DNA of 64,000 nucleotides from Clostridia bacterium (GTDB taxonomy: Bacteria > Bacillota > Clostridia > Monoglobales > Monoglobaceae), in NCBI GenBank assembly GCA_017409575.1, contig JAFQSM010000036.1, positions 62,001 through 126,000 of the forward strand, in the 5' to 3' direction. The notes under the pieces are model-generated. The model searched no databases and had not been told where the DNA came from. It saw nothing but the letters and a program-made list of their open reading frames with translations. Positions 27,060 through 35,136 of this stretch are shown in pieces (positions within the stretch are counted from its first letter, which is position 1; each line of letters starts with the position of its first letter). The translations under genes and the position numbers were made by a program.

Positions 27060-27146
27060 GGAGAGGTGTCCGAGTGGTTTAAGGAGCTAGTCTTGAAAAC
27101 TAGTGATACGAAAGTACCCAGAGTTCGAATCTCTGCCTCTCCGCCA
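27060..27146 (+). tRNA. tRNA-Ser (anticodon UGA)
   Basis: The acceptor stem GGAGAGG/CCTCTCC closes with discriminator G and an encoded CCA (27144-27146). The anticodon loop CTTGAAA gives UGA. The long variable arm (GTGATACGAAAGTAC) is typical of serine tRNAs. The T-loop is GTTCGAATC. Confidence 0.97.
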
Positions 27147-27173
27147 CTTTTTATTTTAATATTTTTTAAATTC

Positions 27174-27264
27174 GGAGAAGTACTCAAGAGGCCGAAGAGG
27201 CGCCCCTGCTAAGGGTGTAGGTCGTTAACGCGGCGCGAGAGTTCAAATCTCTCCTTCTCCGCCA
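27174..27264 (+). tRNA. tRNA-Ser (anticodon GCU)
   Basis: Acceptor stem GGAGAAG/CTTCTCC, discriminator G and encoded CCA (27262-27264). The anticodon loop CTGCTAA gives GCU. A long variable arm (GTAGGTCGTTAACGCGGC) marks a class II serine tRNA. It is the last chromosomal gene before the mobile element. Confidence 0.97.
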
Positions 27265-27270
27265 TAACAT

Positions 27271-27302
27271 AAATACACTTTTTGTGGTTATCAAGTGTAT
27301 TT
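27271..27302 (+). terminator. hairpin after tRNA-Ser(GCU)
   Basis: A 10-bp stem AAATACACTT / AAGTGTATTT with a 12-nt loop begins 6 bp after the tRNA CCA. It probably ends the tRNA transcript, though the T-run is short. Confidence 0.6.
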
Positions 27303-27313
27303 ATACGGTTAGT

Positions 27314-27347
27314 GAGGATATTGTTTGAGAAATCAAGCAATATCCTC
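27314..27347. terminator. hairpin over the recombinase 3' end
   Basis: A 15-bp stem (27314-27328 with 27333-27347; one G-U pair) is capped by GAAA on the plus strand. It includes the last codons and stop of the recombinase, so it can end that transcript. It also fits the short imperfect repeats expected near a recombination site. Confidence 0.55.
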
Positions 27348-28967
27348 TTTCTCATTCTGTAAAAGATTTTTGATAAATCTATATTCAATTTTTACCTCCT
27401 GCGTTACAGGGGTTGTGCTTCTGTCCTTTTCAAAAACTGTTACACTTTCAACAAGGCCGCAAACTATTTCACGGTCAAGCTCTGTTATGTTTTCGTATGC
27501 CGAAATCATATTGAGCCATTCATTTATATTTCCAACAGTTTCGTCCATATTGACAAGTTTATTTTTTAATGCTGGTAGTTTTGTTTCGAGTTCGGTTTTT
27601 TCAGATGTGAAATTCTGCATAAGACTTAAAGCAACATCTTCAGGTATTTTACCCAAGCACTTATCCTCATAAAGATTTTTTATTCTGTCGTTAATTTCAA
27701 AAAGTCTGTTTTCAATACTCTTTACTTTTGATTTTAATGTGCTTATTTCGGAGCTGTTTGTTTTTTTCAAAGCCCTATATAATTTCTCTGCTAATTCCTC
27801 TCGTTTTTCAACTGCAAGCTGTGCATAGTTTCGTATATCGTCCAAAACAAAAGCACTTATGTATTCCTCGTCAATATAATGTGATGAACAAGCTCCGCTG
27901 CCGTTGTTATTATATCTGCTGCAACGATAAACACCTTTTTCACGGTCTTTAAGGTGTTTACGCATATAAGCCAAAGGCATATTACAATCAGAACATTTTA
28001 CAATCCCGGAAAACAAACCGACGTTCTCATTTTTAGTGCGTCGGATTTTTTTATGGTGTTTACCTAATTTCTCTTGCACTCTTTCCCAAAGGGATTTATC
28101 TACAAGAGGAACGTGCGTATTTTCAACCACAATCCAATTTTCAGGACTAACCTGACGCATTTTCTTTGTTTTGAAAGAAACAACCTGTCTTTTACCTTGC
28201 ACCATATTACCAATATAAACTTGATTTCTTAAAAGCTGTAAAATGGTTGCGCTGCCCCAGACGTTTTTTTCTTCCGTAAGCGGATTTGTTTTTCCCAATT
28301 TTTCATAATGGTAAAATCTCGGAGTGCTAACACCCTCACTATTTAATTTGTCTGCAATCATACGAGCGCTATCGCCGTTAGCAAACTCATTAAATAATCT
28401 GCGAACAACTATTGCTGCATCTTCGTCTATGATAAGTATGTGTTTATCTTCGGGAGATTTCATATACCCGTAAGGTGCTTGACTTCCCATAAACTTTCCT
28501 TGTTCAGCACTTTTTTTCTTAACTTGTCGTACTTTTTTTGAAACCTGTTTCGGATAAAATTCGTTTAAGACGTGATGAAAAGCTGCAATGTCATTATTAT
28601 CGTGCATTGTATCAATACCGTCGTTAATTGCAATAAACCTTATATCGTGTTCAATGAAATATTCTTCGGTATAATACCCAGCTTCAACATAATTTCTGCC
28701 AAGTCTTGAAAGGTCTTTTGTAATAATACAATCAATCTTTCCGATTTCAGCATCGTGTATCATTCGCTTAAAATCAGGCCTATCAAAATTCGTACCCGTG
28801 TAACCGTCATCAATGTAACAGTCTCTTAAAGTCCACCCCTTTTCAGTAACATAATCAACAAGAACTTGACGCTGATTGGCAATACTCATGCTTTCCAAAG
28901 TTCCGTTGTGGTCGTCTCTTGAAAGACGACAGTAAATTCCTACATCGTAATTATCTTGCAATTTCAT
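27333..28967 (-). CDS. large serine recombinase (TndX/TnpX type)
   Basis: This 544-aa recombinase probably integrates and excises the element. The N-terminal resolvase domain carries nucleophile Ser16 in YCRLSRDD, then DGYTGTNFDRPDF, DCIITKDLSRLGRNY and IAINDGID. The recombinase domain (about 165-290) has APYGYM and WGSATILQLLRNQVYIGNM. A zinc ribbon (CSDC...YRCSRYNNNGSGACSSHYI, about 325-370) and a C-terminal coiled coil (about 395-470) follow. AGGAGG precedes the start. The family includes Tn5397 TndX and Tn4451 TnpX, which use short dinucleotide crossover sites. Confidence 0.93.
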   Translation of the reverse strand: MKLQDNYDVGIYCRLSRDDHNGTLESMSIANQRQVLVDYVTEKGWTLRDCYIDDGYTGTNFDRPDFKRMIHDAEIGKIDCIITKDLSRLGRNYVEAGYYTEEYFIEHDIRFIAINDGIDTMHDNNDIAAFHHVLNEFYPKQVSKKVRQVKKKSAEQGKFMGSQAPYGYMKSPEDKHILIIDEDAAIVVRRLFNEFANGDSARMIADKLNSEGVSTPRFYHYEKLGKTNPLTEEKNVWGSATILQLLRNQVYIGNMVQGKRQVVSFKTKKMRQVSPENWIVVENTHVPLVDKSLWERVQEKLGKHHKKIRRTKNENVGLFSGIVKCSDCNMPLAYMRKHLKDREKGVYRCSRYNNNGSGACSSHYIDEEYISAFVLDDIRNYAQLAVEKREELAEKLYRALKKTNSSEISTLKSKVKSIENRLFEINDRIKNLYEDKCLGKIPEDVALSLMQNFTSEKTELETKLPALKNKLVNMDETVGNINEWLNMISAYENITELDREIVCGLVESVTVFEKDRSTTPVTQEVKIEYRFIKNLLQNEKEDIA

Positions 28968-29046
28968 AAAAATATTTCCTCCTATTATTGCAGGACACGA
29001 TATAGAATGATTGCATAAGTATTATAACGCGCTTCTGCATATTTGT

Positions 29047-29238
29047 CTATGCTTGTAACACATTTTCAGCGTTATTCACGATTGATTTTTTTTGAAATAT
29101 GTTAAAAAGTAGATTTTCCAATCGCTCACTGCCTGTAAAATGGCTGTTGACTATGTAAACACTATTTCCAACCTCATATTTTGATTGTGATGTGTTTTCG
29201 TTAAGGGTTTTTCGTTCTAAAAAATGTCTATTACTCAT
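29047..29238 (-). CDS. small TnpW-like element protein
   Basis: This 63-aa protein has the core KYEVGNSVYIVNSHFTGSERL, which resembles the short TnpW-type proteins encoded next to TnpX recombinases in clostridial elements (pattern: yeV...HF...S.E.l...l). Their role is unknown. The ATG at 29238 is chosen for AGGAAAGG upstream. It is 79 bp upstream of the recombinase on the same strand. Confidence 0.6.
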   Translation of the reverse strand: MSNRHFLERKTLNENTSQSKYEVGNSVYIVNSHFTGSERLENLLFNIFQKKSIVNNAENVLQA

Positions 29239-29688
29239 AATCAATTTCCTTTCCTAATTATAAGTTTCGGAATGAGAAATCTGACGGCTGCCGGCTTGCA
29301 GCTCCACAGGGAATTTCACCTCTCGGCCCATGCTGATGGGTGCGCCGCGCAATGCTTTGAGGGCGTTCAACGCGGGAGTATCATTATTCAGCCTGTGCGT
29401 CATTGCATACGGACAGCCAAACCGTAATAACAGTACAAATATTCTTCGCTCGTCAACGGAAAATCCTGTGTAAAACAAGAGGTAGAAGCAACCGAAAGGA
29501 TCGGCAGTTTTCCGTTGATGTCGTGGCGTACTTGCTGTAAAGCTCGGCACAGACTTTTTGTATCGGATTTCTCTATGCAGCCCACAGGGCGTTGTCAAAG
29601 AACAATATTTCAAGGCTTTTTACAAAAAGCGTAATATCAGCCTACAAAAGAAAACCACGTTGAATTGATTTTCTTTTGTAGAATGACA
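29239..29688. other. 450-bp stretch without a supportable gene
   Basis: No convincing gene is visible. Open frames exist on the minus strand (for example 29254-29613 and 29400-29585) but lack a ribosome site and recognizable family features. Positions 29280-29380 are clearly richer in G+C than the surroundings (CTGCCGGCTTGCAGC, GGTGCGCCGCGCAATGC). It may hold a recombination site, a decayed gene or a structured RNA. Confidence 0.5.
29642..29681. terminator. 13-bp inverted repeat after the sigma module
   Basis: CTACAAAAGAAAA and TTTTCTTTTGTAG flank a 14-nt loop, 8 bp beyond the 29689 gene end. The position suits a terminator for the minus-strand sigma genes; there is no strong U-run. Confidence 0.5.
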
Positions 29689-29922
29689 TTAAAGATTAAA
29701 GTTAGAAAGAGAACAAATGAGCTTTGTTTCTATTCTGTGTTTTAACTGTTCGTCAACATAAGTGCGTGAAACGCCCTGTCCGTCATAGAATATCCGACGG
29801 GCTAAACTGTTTATATATCGTGAGTAATGAGATACAACAATATTGATTGCTTCTACATTGCCGTTTACGGCTCTTGTAATGGTGTCATAAGGTAAAAGAG
29901 TATAATTTGCTTGTCTGTTCAT
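29689..29922 (-). CDS. HTH_16 helix-turn-helix protein (conjugative transposon type)
   Basis: This 77-aa protein matches the PF12645-type proteins of Tn916-like elements: YDTITRAVNGNVEAINIVVSHYSRYI, then a D-E-Q-L-K-H-R-I-E-T-K-L ending. The fold resembles sigma region 1.2-2 and usually accompanies a small region-4 sigma protein. AAAGGAG lies before the ATG. It lies just downstream of the 29934 sigma gene. Confidence 0.75.
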   Translation of the reverse strand: MNRQANYTLLPYDTITRAVNGNVEAINIVVSHYSRYINSLARRIFYDGQGVSRTYVDEQLKHRIETKLICSLSNFNL

Positions 29923-29933
29923 ATTGAGCTCCT

Positions 29934-30380
29934 TTAAGGGCTCCTAATGCCATTTTGAGCGTTTTTAATGTGCTTTCTTAATTTTCTTAAAGCACTATTA
30001 CGCCTGTATTGCACCGTTGCCCGTATTAGTGATAATTTATTTCCTATTTCTTTATCTGTCATTCTTGCAAAATAAGATAAAAGAACGATAGTTCTGTCCT
30101 GTTCGGAAAGAGCCGTGAGAGCGTCCGCCAATAAATCGTCCCGGATAACAATTTTATAATTTAGCGCCTGAAAGGAATGACCCAAACTGAAATATGTATC
30201 GTATGTATAAAGCTGTCTTAATTCTCTTTCGGCAAGCTCGGAAAATAAAATCTCGTTGCCTTGCAGCCTTTTAATTTCACGATAAAATTTTCTCGTTTCA
30301 TTTCTCATTATTTTTTTGCAATAGCTGTCAAAGGCAAGAGCCTTTCCGTGTTCGTACTGATTCATTAAATCCGCCCTCAT
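29934..30380 (-). CDS. sigma-70 family small sigma factor (Tn916 Orf7 type)
   Basis: This 148-aa protein has a C-terminal region 4 helix-turn-helix: ALTALSEQDRTIVLLSYFARMTDKEIGNKL, then RATVQYRRNSALRKLRKHI (about 90-140). The N-terminal half (FYREIKRLQGNEI...) lacks a full region 2. Such proteins regulate excision or transfer genes in conjugative elements. The start could be ATG 30380 or ATG 30365; neither has a strong ribosome site. Confidence 0.75.
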   Translation of the reverse strand: MRADLMNQYEHGKALAFDSYCKKIMRNETRKFYREIKRLQGNEILFSELAERELRQLYTYDTYFSLGHSFQALNYKIVIRDDLLADALTALSEQDRTIVLLSYFARMTDKEIGNKLSLIRATVQYRRNSALRKLRKHIKNAQNGIRSP

Positions 30381-30430
30381 ATACTAATATCCATAAAATA
30401 GTCAAAAAGCAAAAGTCTGATAAAATTTTT

Positions 30431-30646
30431 TCATTTTAATTTTGAAACATCAATCTTCTGTATCATAGTCAACATCTTTAATGTAAAAATGCTGTCAAGG
30501 TCGTCTGTTTCAATTCCTTTTGCAATAGATTTTCCGATAGCCTTTGCAATCAAAGGCTGATATTTTTTAAGTAGTGCAATCATAGCGTCGCTGTCTCCAG
30601 CCTGCGCCAAAATAACCGCTTCTTTAAGTGTTATGACTTTTTTCAT
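30431..30646 (-). CDS. small sigma-region-2/HTH_16-like protein
   Basis: This 71-aa protein reads LKEAVILAQAGDSDAMIALLKKYQPLI and DDLDSIFTLKMLTMIQKID, resembling the N-terminal helices of sigma factors (region 1.2-2.1). The ATG at 30646 overlaps the upstream region-4 protein by 23 bp, suggesting co-translation. With it, the gene looks like one half of a split sigma factor. Confidence 0.6.
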   Translation of the reverse strand: MKKVITLKEAVILAQAGDSDAMIALLKKYQPLIAKAIGKSIAKGIETDDLDSIFTLKMLTMIQKIDVSKLK

Positions 30647-31076
30647 TGCCGGCTTCCTCCAATCGTTTTTGCAGTTCGATTTCCTCTCTGCACCTTTTAA
30701 GTATTCCATTGACAGCTCTCGGTGAGCAATTTTCAGCAATCGCAATTTCAGATGTGGGCTTGTCCTCAAAGTAGAAGCTGTCAAACACTCTTTTCATTTT
30801 TGGAGTAAAGGAGTTATATGCCCGGAGCAAAAACATATTTTCGCAAAGCTCCCAATCAAATGAAGATTTATTTTCATTTTGCATATCCTCTATGTAATAG
30901 TAACTGATGTTATCAGCGTCCTCAATTCCAACAATTTGTACTTTTGAAATTTGATTATGTAATATCTTTTTTATGGTATTATCAAGGCCTGTTTGGAGAT
31001 AACCTAACATAATACCGTCGTTCTCTGAATGTTCATCAGAAAACTCATATTCGATTTGTTCGTGTTTCAAATTCAT
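30624..31076 (-). CDS. sigma region 4-type protein
   Basis: This 150-aa protein has a C-terminal sigma region 4-like helix-turn-helix (FTPKMKRVFDSFYFEDKPTS, then AENCSPRAVNGILKRCREEI, about 90-140). The N-terminal part is acidic and unrecognized. GAGGAGG lies 8 nt before the ATG. It probably works with the 30431 product, as in bipartite sigma factors; this is inference. Confidence 0.6.
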   Translation of the reverse strand: MNLKHEQIEYEFSDEHSENDGIMLGYLQTGLDNTIKKILHNQISKVQIVGIEDADNISYYYIEDMQNENKSSFDWELCENMFLLRAYNSFTPKMKRVFDSFYFEDKPTSEIAIAENCSPRAVNGILKRCREEIELQKRLEEAGNEKSHNT

Positions 31077-31255
31077 TATGTGTCCTCCTCAACAATCGTT
31101 TCAATAAACAAATACCAAGATTTTCCAAAATCGGAATACCTTAATTCTACAAATATCGGGTTATGGGTATAAAAAAACAGACGTGGACAGAAATTGTCCT
31201 CGTCTGTTGAATGAGCGCAAAATGGCTTTACTATGCTGATTGTAGATATTTTCAT
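31076..31255 (-). CDS. hypothetical 59-aa protein
   Basis: This short frame ends in TAATG, sharing bases with the start of the 30624 sigma-like gene, and the ribosome site of that gene lies inside it. The product (MKISTISIVKPFCAHS... SDFGKSWYLFIETIVEEDT) has protein-like composition, but I recognize no family. It has no good ribosome site of its own. It could be a real coupled gene or a chance frame. Confidence 0.35.
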   Translation of the reverse strand: MKISTISIVKPFCAHSTDEDNFCPRLFFYTHNPIFVELRYSDFGKSWYLFIETIVEEDT

Positions 31256-31290
31256 CAGCACATTTATTAAGCTGATAATTTGTCGAAATG

Positions 31291-31312
31291 TTTTTCAAAA
31301 ATTTTTGAAAAA
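31291..31312. repeat. 22-bp perfect A/T palindrome after res
   Basis: TTTTTCAAAAA followed immediately by its reverse complement lies 17 bp past the res stop, next to a run of eight T. It could form a weak terminator on the plus strand or a bend. Low complexity makes it weak evidence for anything. Confidence 0.35.
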
Positions 31313-31328
31313 ATTTTTTTTCCCCATT

Positions 31329-34300
31329 TTACATTCCTTTCTTAAACTCTTTCCAGCTTTTCGCAACCTCAAGTCGTATATCGTTGCCAAGAGCCTTAAA
31401 GTGTTCTTTTCCGCAATGTATTTTTAATTGCTCTGTTGTTCTTAAATCTATCAGGCTCGTTGAGCCCTTTGTTTCAAGAATGAAATATAGGCCCTCCACG
31501 CCGTCAGCGTCAAGATAAACCGCCCAATCGGGATTGTAATTTCCGATAGGAGTTCTAATCTTAAAGTTTTGGGGTAACTTGAAAAACATCTTTACGTCGG
31601 GATCGTCGTCAAGTGCTTTCGCAAATGGTTTTTCGATTGTTTCACTATCATAAATGATATAATCGTAAACGCTGTTATTTACTGCAACTGCATTTTTGTC
31701 AAGCGTCGCCATAAGCTCCGCACTGTCAAATATCTCCTGCACATAATATCTTTCGCCGTCCAGCTTGATATATTTAATTCCGTCTATTGCGAGTTCGTGT
31801 CGTGTATCTCTTATAATATCAATACAGTTTTCAATGAATAACTGCGGATTGTTTACAAGGTCGCCAACGCGCCCGCTTTGTTTGATAACCTCAAAGATTA
31901 TTCTTTCGGGCGTAGTGGTTTCTTCACAGATAACCGCCAACACATCAGGAATATTTGTGTAGTCATTCTGAATGTCAACAGTTTTCATATCCCTTTCAAT
32001 GTGTGTAACGCCGGAATTTTGAATATCAATAGCTGCCGTCTGCTGAATAATTCTTGCTTTTGGAATTTTCGGCATATCCTTTAATGCCTTTACAGATAAA
32101 CGAATAAGCTCGTCCGTATCTATCTGTACTCTGTATGTAGTTTTCTGCCGTATCTTTTCCCAAAGGGCAGCAAAAGCCGGATTTTCTGCGATAACCTGTT
32201 TTTTCAGATGTACGATAACATCTTTTGAAGCATCTCGTATAACAGGTTTCTTATCAGCCTTTTTGATAATTTCCTCAAAGCGTTCTCTTGCGGCTTCGAG
32301 CTTCTTCGGTAAATCAAGAGTGCCGTTTAACAAGGCTTCTTTCATTGTGTCTTTCATTTTACCTTTTTTGTCAACATACCCTTGTTTTTCAAAGTGAGTT
32401 ATAAGCTCTGCCGCTTCATCATAGGTTACTTTCTTTTCAACCGTTATTTCTTCGGTGTATGTCGTTCCGCTTATTGCTTCCGTACTAATAGGCTCCGTTT
32501 TCTCGATAACGGTCTTAACAACCTCTTTTACAGACTCTAATTCCTGCGGTAATTCTATTTCTTCGGGTGTTATATCTGCTTTAACAGTTCCCGTTTCATC
32601 AATTACACCTTTATCCCTTAAAACCTCAACAACCTTTTGTGCTTGTTCCTCTGTAACAGTTTTTTCAACTTTTTCAGTTTCGGTGTAGAGCATACCACTA
32701 AACAATGAAATTTGCAGTACACCAAATCTAACGCCTGTTTCGTCCTCAATCTCACGTTGGAGAGTGTCGGCAAATTCTGCAAAGGATTCATTTGCCATGA
32801 CGTGCAGTATGTTTATATTCTTATCCTCAATTCTGTCGCCGTCTTGATTTACACATAGACGGAGGCCGCGTCCAATCTTTTGACGGCAAGTAAAGGTTGA
32901 TTTTTGGTCTATAAGGGTACATATCTGAAATACGTTGGGGTTATCCCAGCCCTCTTTTAATGCACTATGAGAGAATATAAATCGCAGAGGACAATCAAAG
33001 GACAGCAACCATTCTTTATCTTTCATAATGGTATTGTAGGTGTTGTAGTCGTCCTGTGTATCACCATTCGTATTTTTTAGCTTTCCTTTTTTATCCTTTG
33101 AGAAGTAACCGTCGTGTATCTTATCAATAGCAGTAGTGAAACGTTCTTTTATAGGAGCATATTTCGGACGGTTTATGAGTTCTGTATAACATTCCTCAAA
33201 AAGCTGTGCGTAAATGCCTTTGCCGTCGTCGTCTGCTCTGTATTTTGCAACCTCGTCAATGAAGAACAGAGAAAGCACCTTAATACCTTTATCCAAAAAC
33301 ATAAGTTCTTTGTTAAGGTGGGTTTCGATAGTTCTTCTAATCTGTGCTTTTTTGATAATCGTTTCATCAACTCCGCCGATTGCTTTTCCAAGCCGGATAT
33401 ATTCTGTATTGGAAAATTCTATTGCTTCGGCTCCCGGAGTACAGTCTATACCCTCAATGATATATCCCTCATACAAATCTCTTTCGCCGGAAAGCACATA
33501 CAAATCCGTACCCGGTTTTACGGTCTTTGATTTTCTGCTCACTTTTCCGTTTTTATCTTTTATATCAAGTTCAATTTTTGCAGAGAAGCCATTTGCCATT
33601 GATACATCTAAAAGTTTGATATATGGCTTGTTAAAATCGTTCTCAACCGTATTTGAATAAACGCATATCTGCTTTACAAGTCCCATTTGGTAAGCGTCAA
33701 CAGGGGTTAATCTGTAAAGAAGATTGATTTTGTCCTTGTGTGTTGCACTATATCGGAAAGTACACAGAGGGTTAAGACTTTTGATTGCTTCTTTTGATTT
33801 TGCCGTAGTGTCAACACTTTGCGGCTCGTCAATAATTACAATCGGTCTTGTGTTCTGAATGTACTGCATTGCAGTATCACCGTTTAATTTGTCCTGTTCC
33901 TGATTTATAATATTTTCGGCTTTTCTGAAAGCGTCTATATTGATTATCATTACCTCAATATTTGAGCTTGTCATAAACTGTCTGACATCAGAGAGTTTTG
34001 CAGAATTGTAAATAAAGTATCTGCAAGGTACATTATCATAGGCTGCGCCGAAATGCTCTTTTGTTATTTCAAAGGATTTATATACACCCTCACGGATAGC
34101 AACAGAGGGTACAACGATAATAAACTTTGTAAATCCGTATTTTCTGTTAAGCTCATATATCGTTTTGGTATATACATAGGTTTTTCCTGTACCGGTCTCC
34201 ATTTCAATACAGAAATTTTTGTCTTGCAAATCGTCCGTCAAAGGTAGATTTTGTTTTTTCTGTACCTCATTCATATTTGCAAGGAGCTTTTCATCATCAA

Positions 34301-34460
34301 TGAGTATAGAGTTTGCTACGCCCTGATCGGTGAATAATTGGAGCTGCTTTTTTTCAATTATGTCAAAAGTGGTTGAATTTTTCTCCTGCCCGGAAAACAA
34401 ATCAACAACGGCATTTACAGCGTCCGTCTGAAATGTCTGATTCTTAAATTTTAATTTCAC
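31329..34460 (-). CDS. res: type III restriction enzyme, Res subunit
   Basis: This 1043-aa helicase-nuclease cuts DNA when two unmodified sites are met head to head. Walker A is METGTGKT (87-94), motif II is DEPQ (211-214), motif III RYSATH (236-241), and motif VI lies in QKIGRGLRLCVN. A C-terminal PD-(D/E)xK nuclease is visible as NYNPDWAV ... YFILETKG (about 985-1005). The GTG start overlaps the stop of the preceding gene (GTGA). Between motif VI and the nuclease is a charged, helical, partly repetitive region (about 590-740, VEKTVTEEQAQKVVEVL). It appears full length. Confidence 0.93.
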   Translation of the reverse strand: MKLKFKNQTFQTDAVNAVVDLFSGQEKNSTTFDIIEKKQLQLFTDQGVANSILIDDEKLLANMNEVQKKQNLPLTDDLQDKNFCIEMETGTGKTYVYTKTIYELNRKYGFTKFIIVVPSVAIREGVYKSFEITKEHFGAAYDNVPCRYFIYNSAKLSDVRQFMTSSNIEVMIINIDAFRKAENIINQEQDKLNGDTAMQYIQNTRPIVIIDEPQSVDTTAKSKEAIKSLNPLCTFRYSATHKDKINLLYRLTPVDAYQMGLVKQICVYSNTVENDFNKPYIKLLDVSMANGFSAKIELDIKDKNGKVSRKSKTVKPGTDLYVLSGERDLYEGYIIEGIDCTPGAEAIEFSNTEYIRLGKAIGGVDETIIKKAQIRRTIETHLNKELMFLDKGIKVLSLFFIDEVAKYRADDDGKGIYAQLFEECYTELINRPKYAPIKERFTTAIDKIHDGYFSKDKKGKLKNTNGDTQDDYNTYNTIMKDKEWLLSFDCPLRFIFSHSALKEGWDNPNVFQICTLIDQKSTFTCRQKIGRGLRLCVNQDGDRIEDKNINILHVMANESFAEFADTLQREIEDETGVRFGVLQISLFSGMLYTETEKVEKTVTEEQAQKVVEVLRDKGVIDETGTVKADITPEEIELPQELESVKEVVKTVIEKTEPISTEAISGTTYTEEITVEKKVTYDEAAELITHFEKQGYVDKKGKMKDTMKEALLNGTLDLPKKLEAARERFEEIIKKADKKPVIRDASKDVIVHLKKQVIAENPAFAALWEKIRQKTTYRVQIDTDELIRLSVKALKDMPKIPKARIIQQTAAIDIQNSGVTHIERDMKTVDIQNDYTNIPDVLAVICEETTTPERIIFEVIKQSGRVGDLVNNPQLFIENCIDIIRDTRHELAIDGIKYIKLDGERYYVQEIFDSAELMATLDKNAVAVNNSVYDYIIYDSETIEKPFAKALDDDPDVKMFFKLPQNFKIRTPIGNYNPDWAVYLDADGVEGLYFILETKGSTSLIDLRTTEQLKIHCGKEHFKALGNDIRLEVAKSWKEFKKGM

Positions 34461-35125
34461 TCTTTATCACCGTCCTTTGTTTCGGGTAAAATATATTTGC
34501 TTGAATTATCAAACTCTATACCATACTTTATAAGTTCAATACCTTGTTTTGAAATTGTGTATTGTGGTATCATAACACCATATTTAACTCTGAAAATTCT
34601 TTCAGTTAGCGAATAGGTAAAATAGTTTGATAGAGTTGGAGTTTCAGGAAGTTCGGTTTGTCCGTAAATGGTTTTTAAGTTCTTTAATTCATCAACAGAC
34701 AACATAGTTATTGCTGTTGAGTAATGTAAATATGCTTCAATGTCAATAAGTTCCAAACAAACTGAACGAGTTAAATTTGCAAACCAATCTATTTTTTCGT
34801 CAAAATCAATTTTTTCTACAATCTGTACTATTTTCTTAACTGTTTCGTTATATCTTGCATTGTCCTTTTCAAATCGTGCTGCAAACTTAACCTGCATTTC
34901 ATAATCTGAAAAGGCCTTTGTAAGAAAACTATACATTTTATCGCAAAATATAATATTGGGAACACTATATACAAGTTCAGATGTGTTTTTAATTATCGAA
35001 GGAATAACTGTTTTATCTCCTGTGAGAAGCCCATAAACGAAATTGACTGTATTCTCGGTAGCAAGTTCTTGAATGTTTTTATCTTTTATAACAATTCCAA
35101 CATTAGAGATTAAGTCTTTCATCAT
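34457..35125 (-). CDS. unknown helical protein between mod and res
   Basis: This 222-aa protein is almost entirely predicted helix, with a C-terminal stretch (YGVMIPQYTISKQGIELIKYG) that looks like the final wing of a winged helix. There is no signal peptide or nuclease motif. It is locked between mod (12-bp gap) and res (4-bp overlap), so it is made with the restriction enzyme. I do not recognize the family. Possible roles are a specificity or control subunit, or a separate abortive-infection-type protein. The ATG at 35125 is chosen for GAGGTG. Confidence 0.7.
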   Translation of the reverse strand: MMKDLISNVGIVIKDKNIQELATENTVNFVYGLLTGDKTVIPSIIKNTSELVYSVPNIIFCDKMYSFLTKAFSDYEMQVKFAARFEKDNARYNETVKKIVQIVEKIDFDEKIDWFANLTRSVCLELIDIEAYLHYSTAITMLSVDELKNLKTIYGQTELPETPTLSNYFTYSLTERIFRVKYGVMIPQYTISKQGIELIKYGIEFDNSSKYILPETKDGDKE

Positions 35126-35136
35126 AACGATACACC

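Noticed and set aside
29254-29613. Possible 119-aa gene on the minus strand.
   Set aside because: It has no ribosome site, no known domain, and overlapping open frames of similar length; composition does not look coding.
31291-31312. The 22-bp palindrome as a regulator binding site.
   Set aside because: It is almost only A and T and lies in a low-complexity run where palindromes arise easily.
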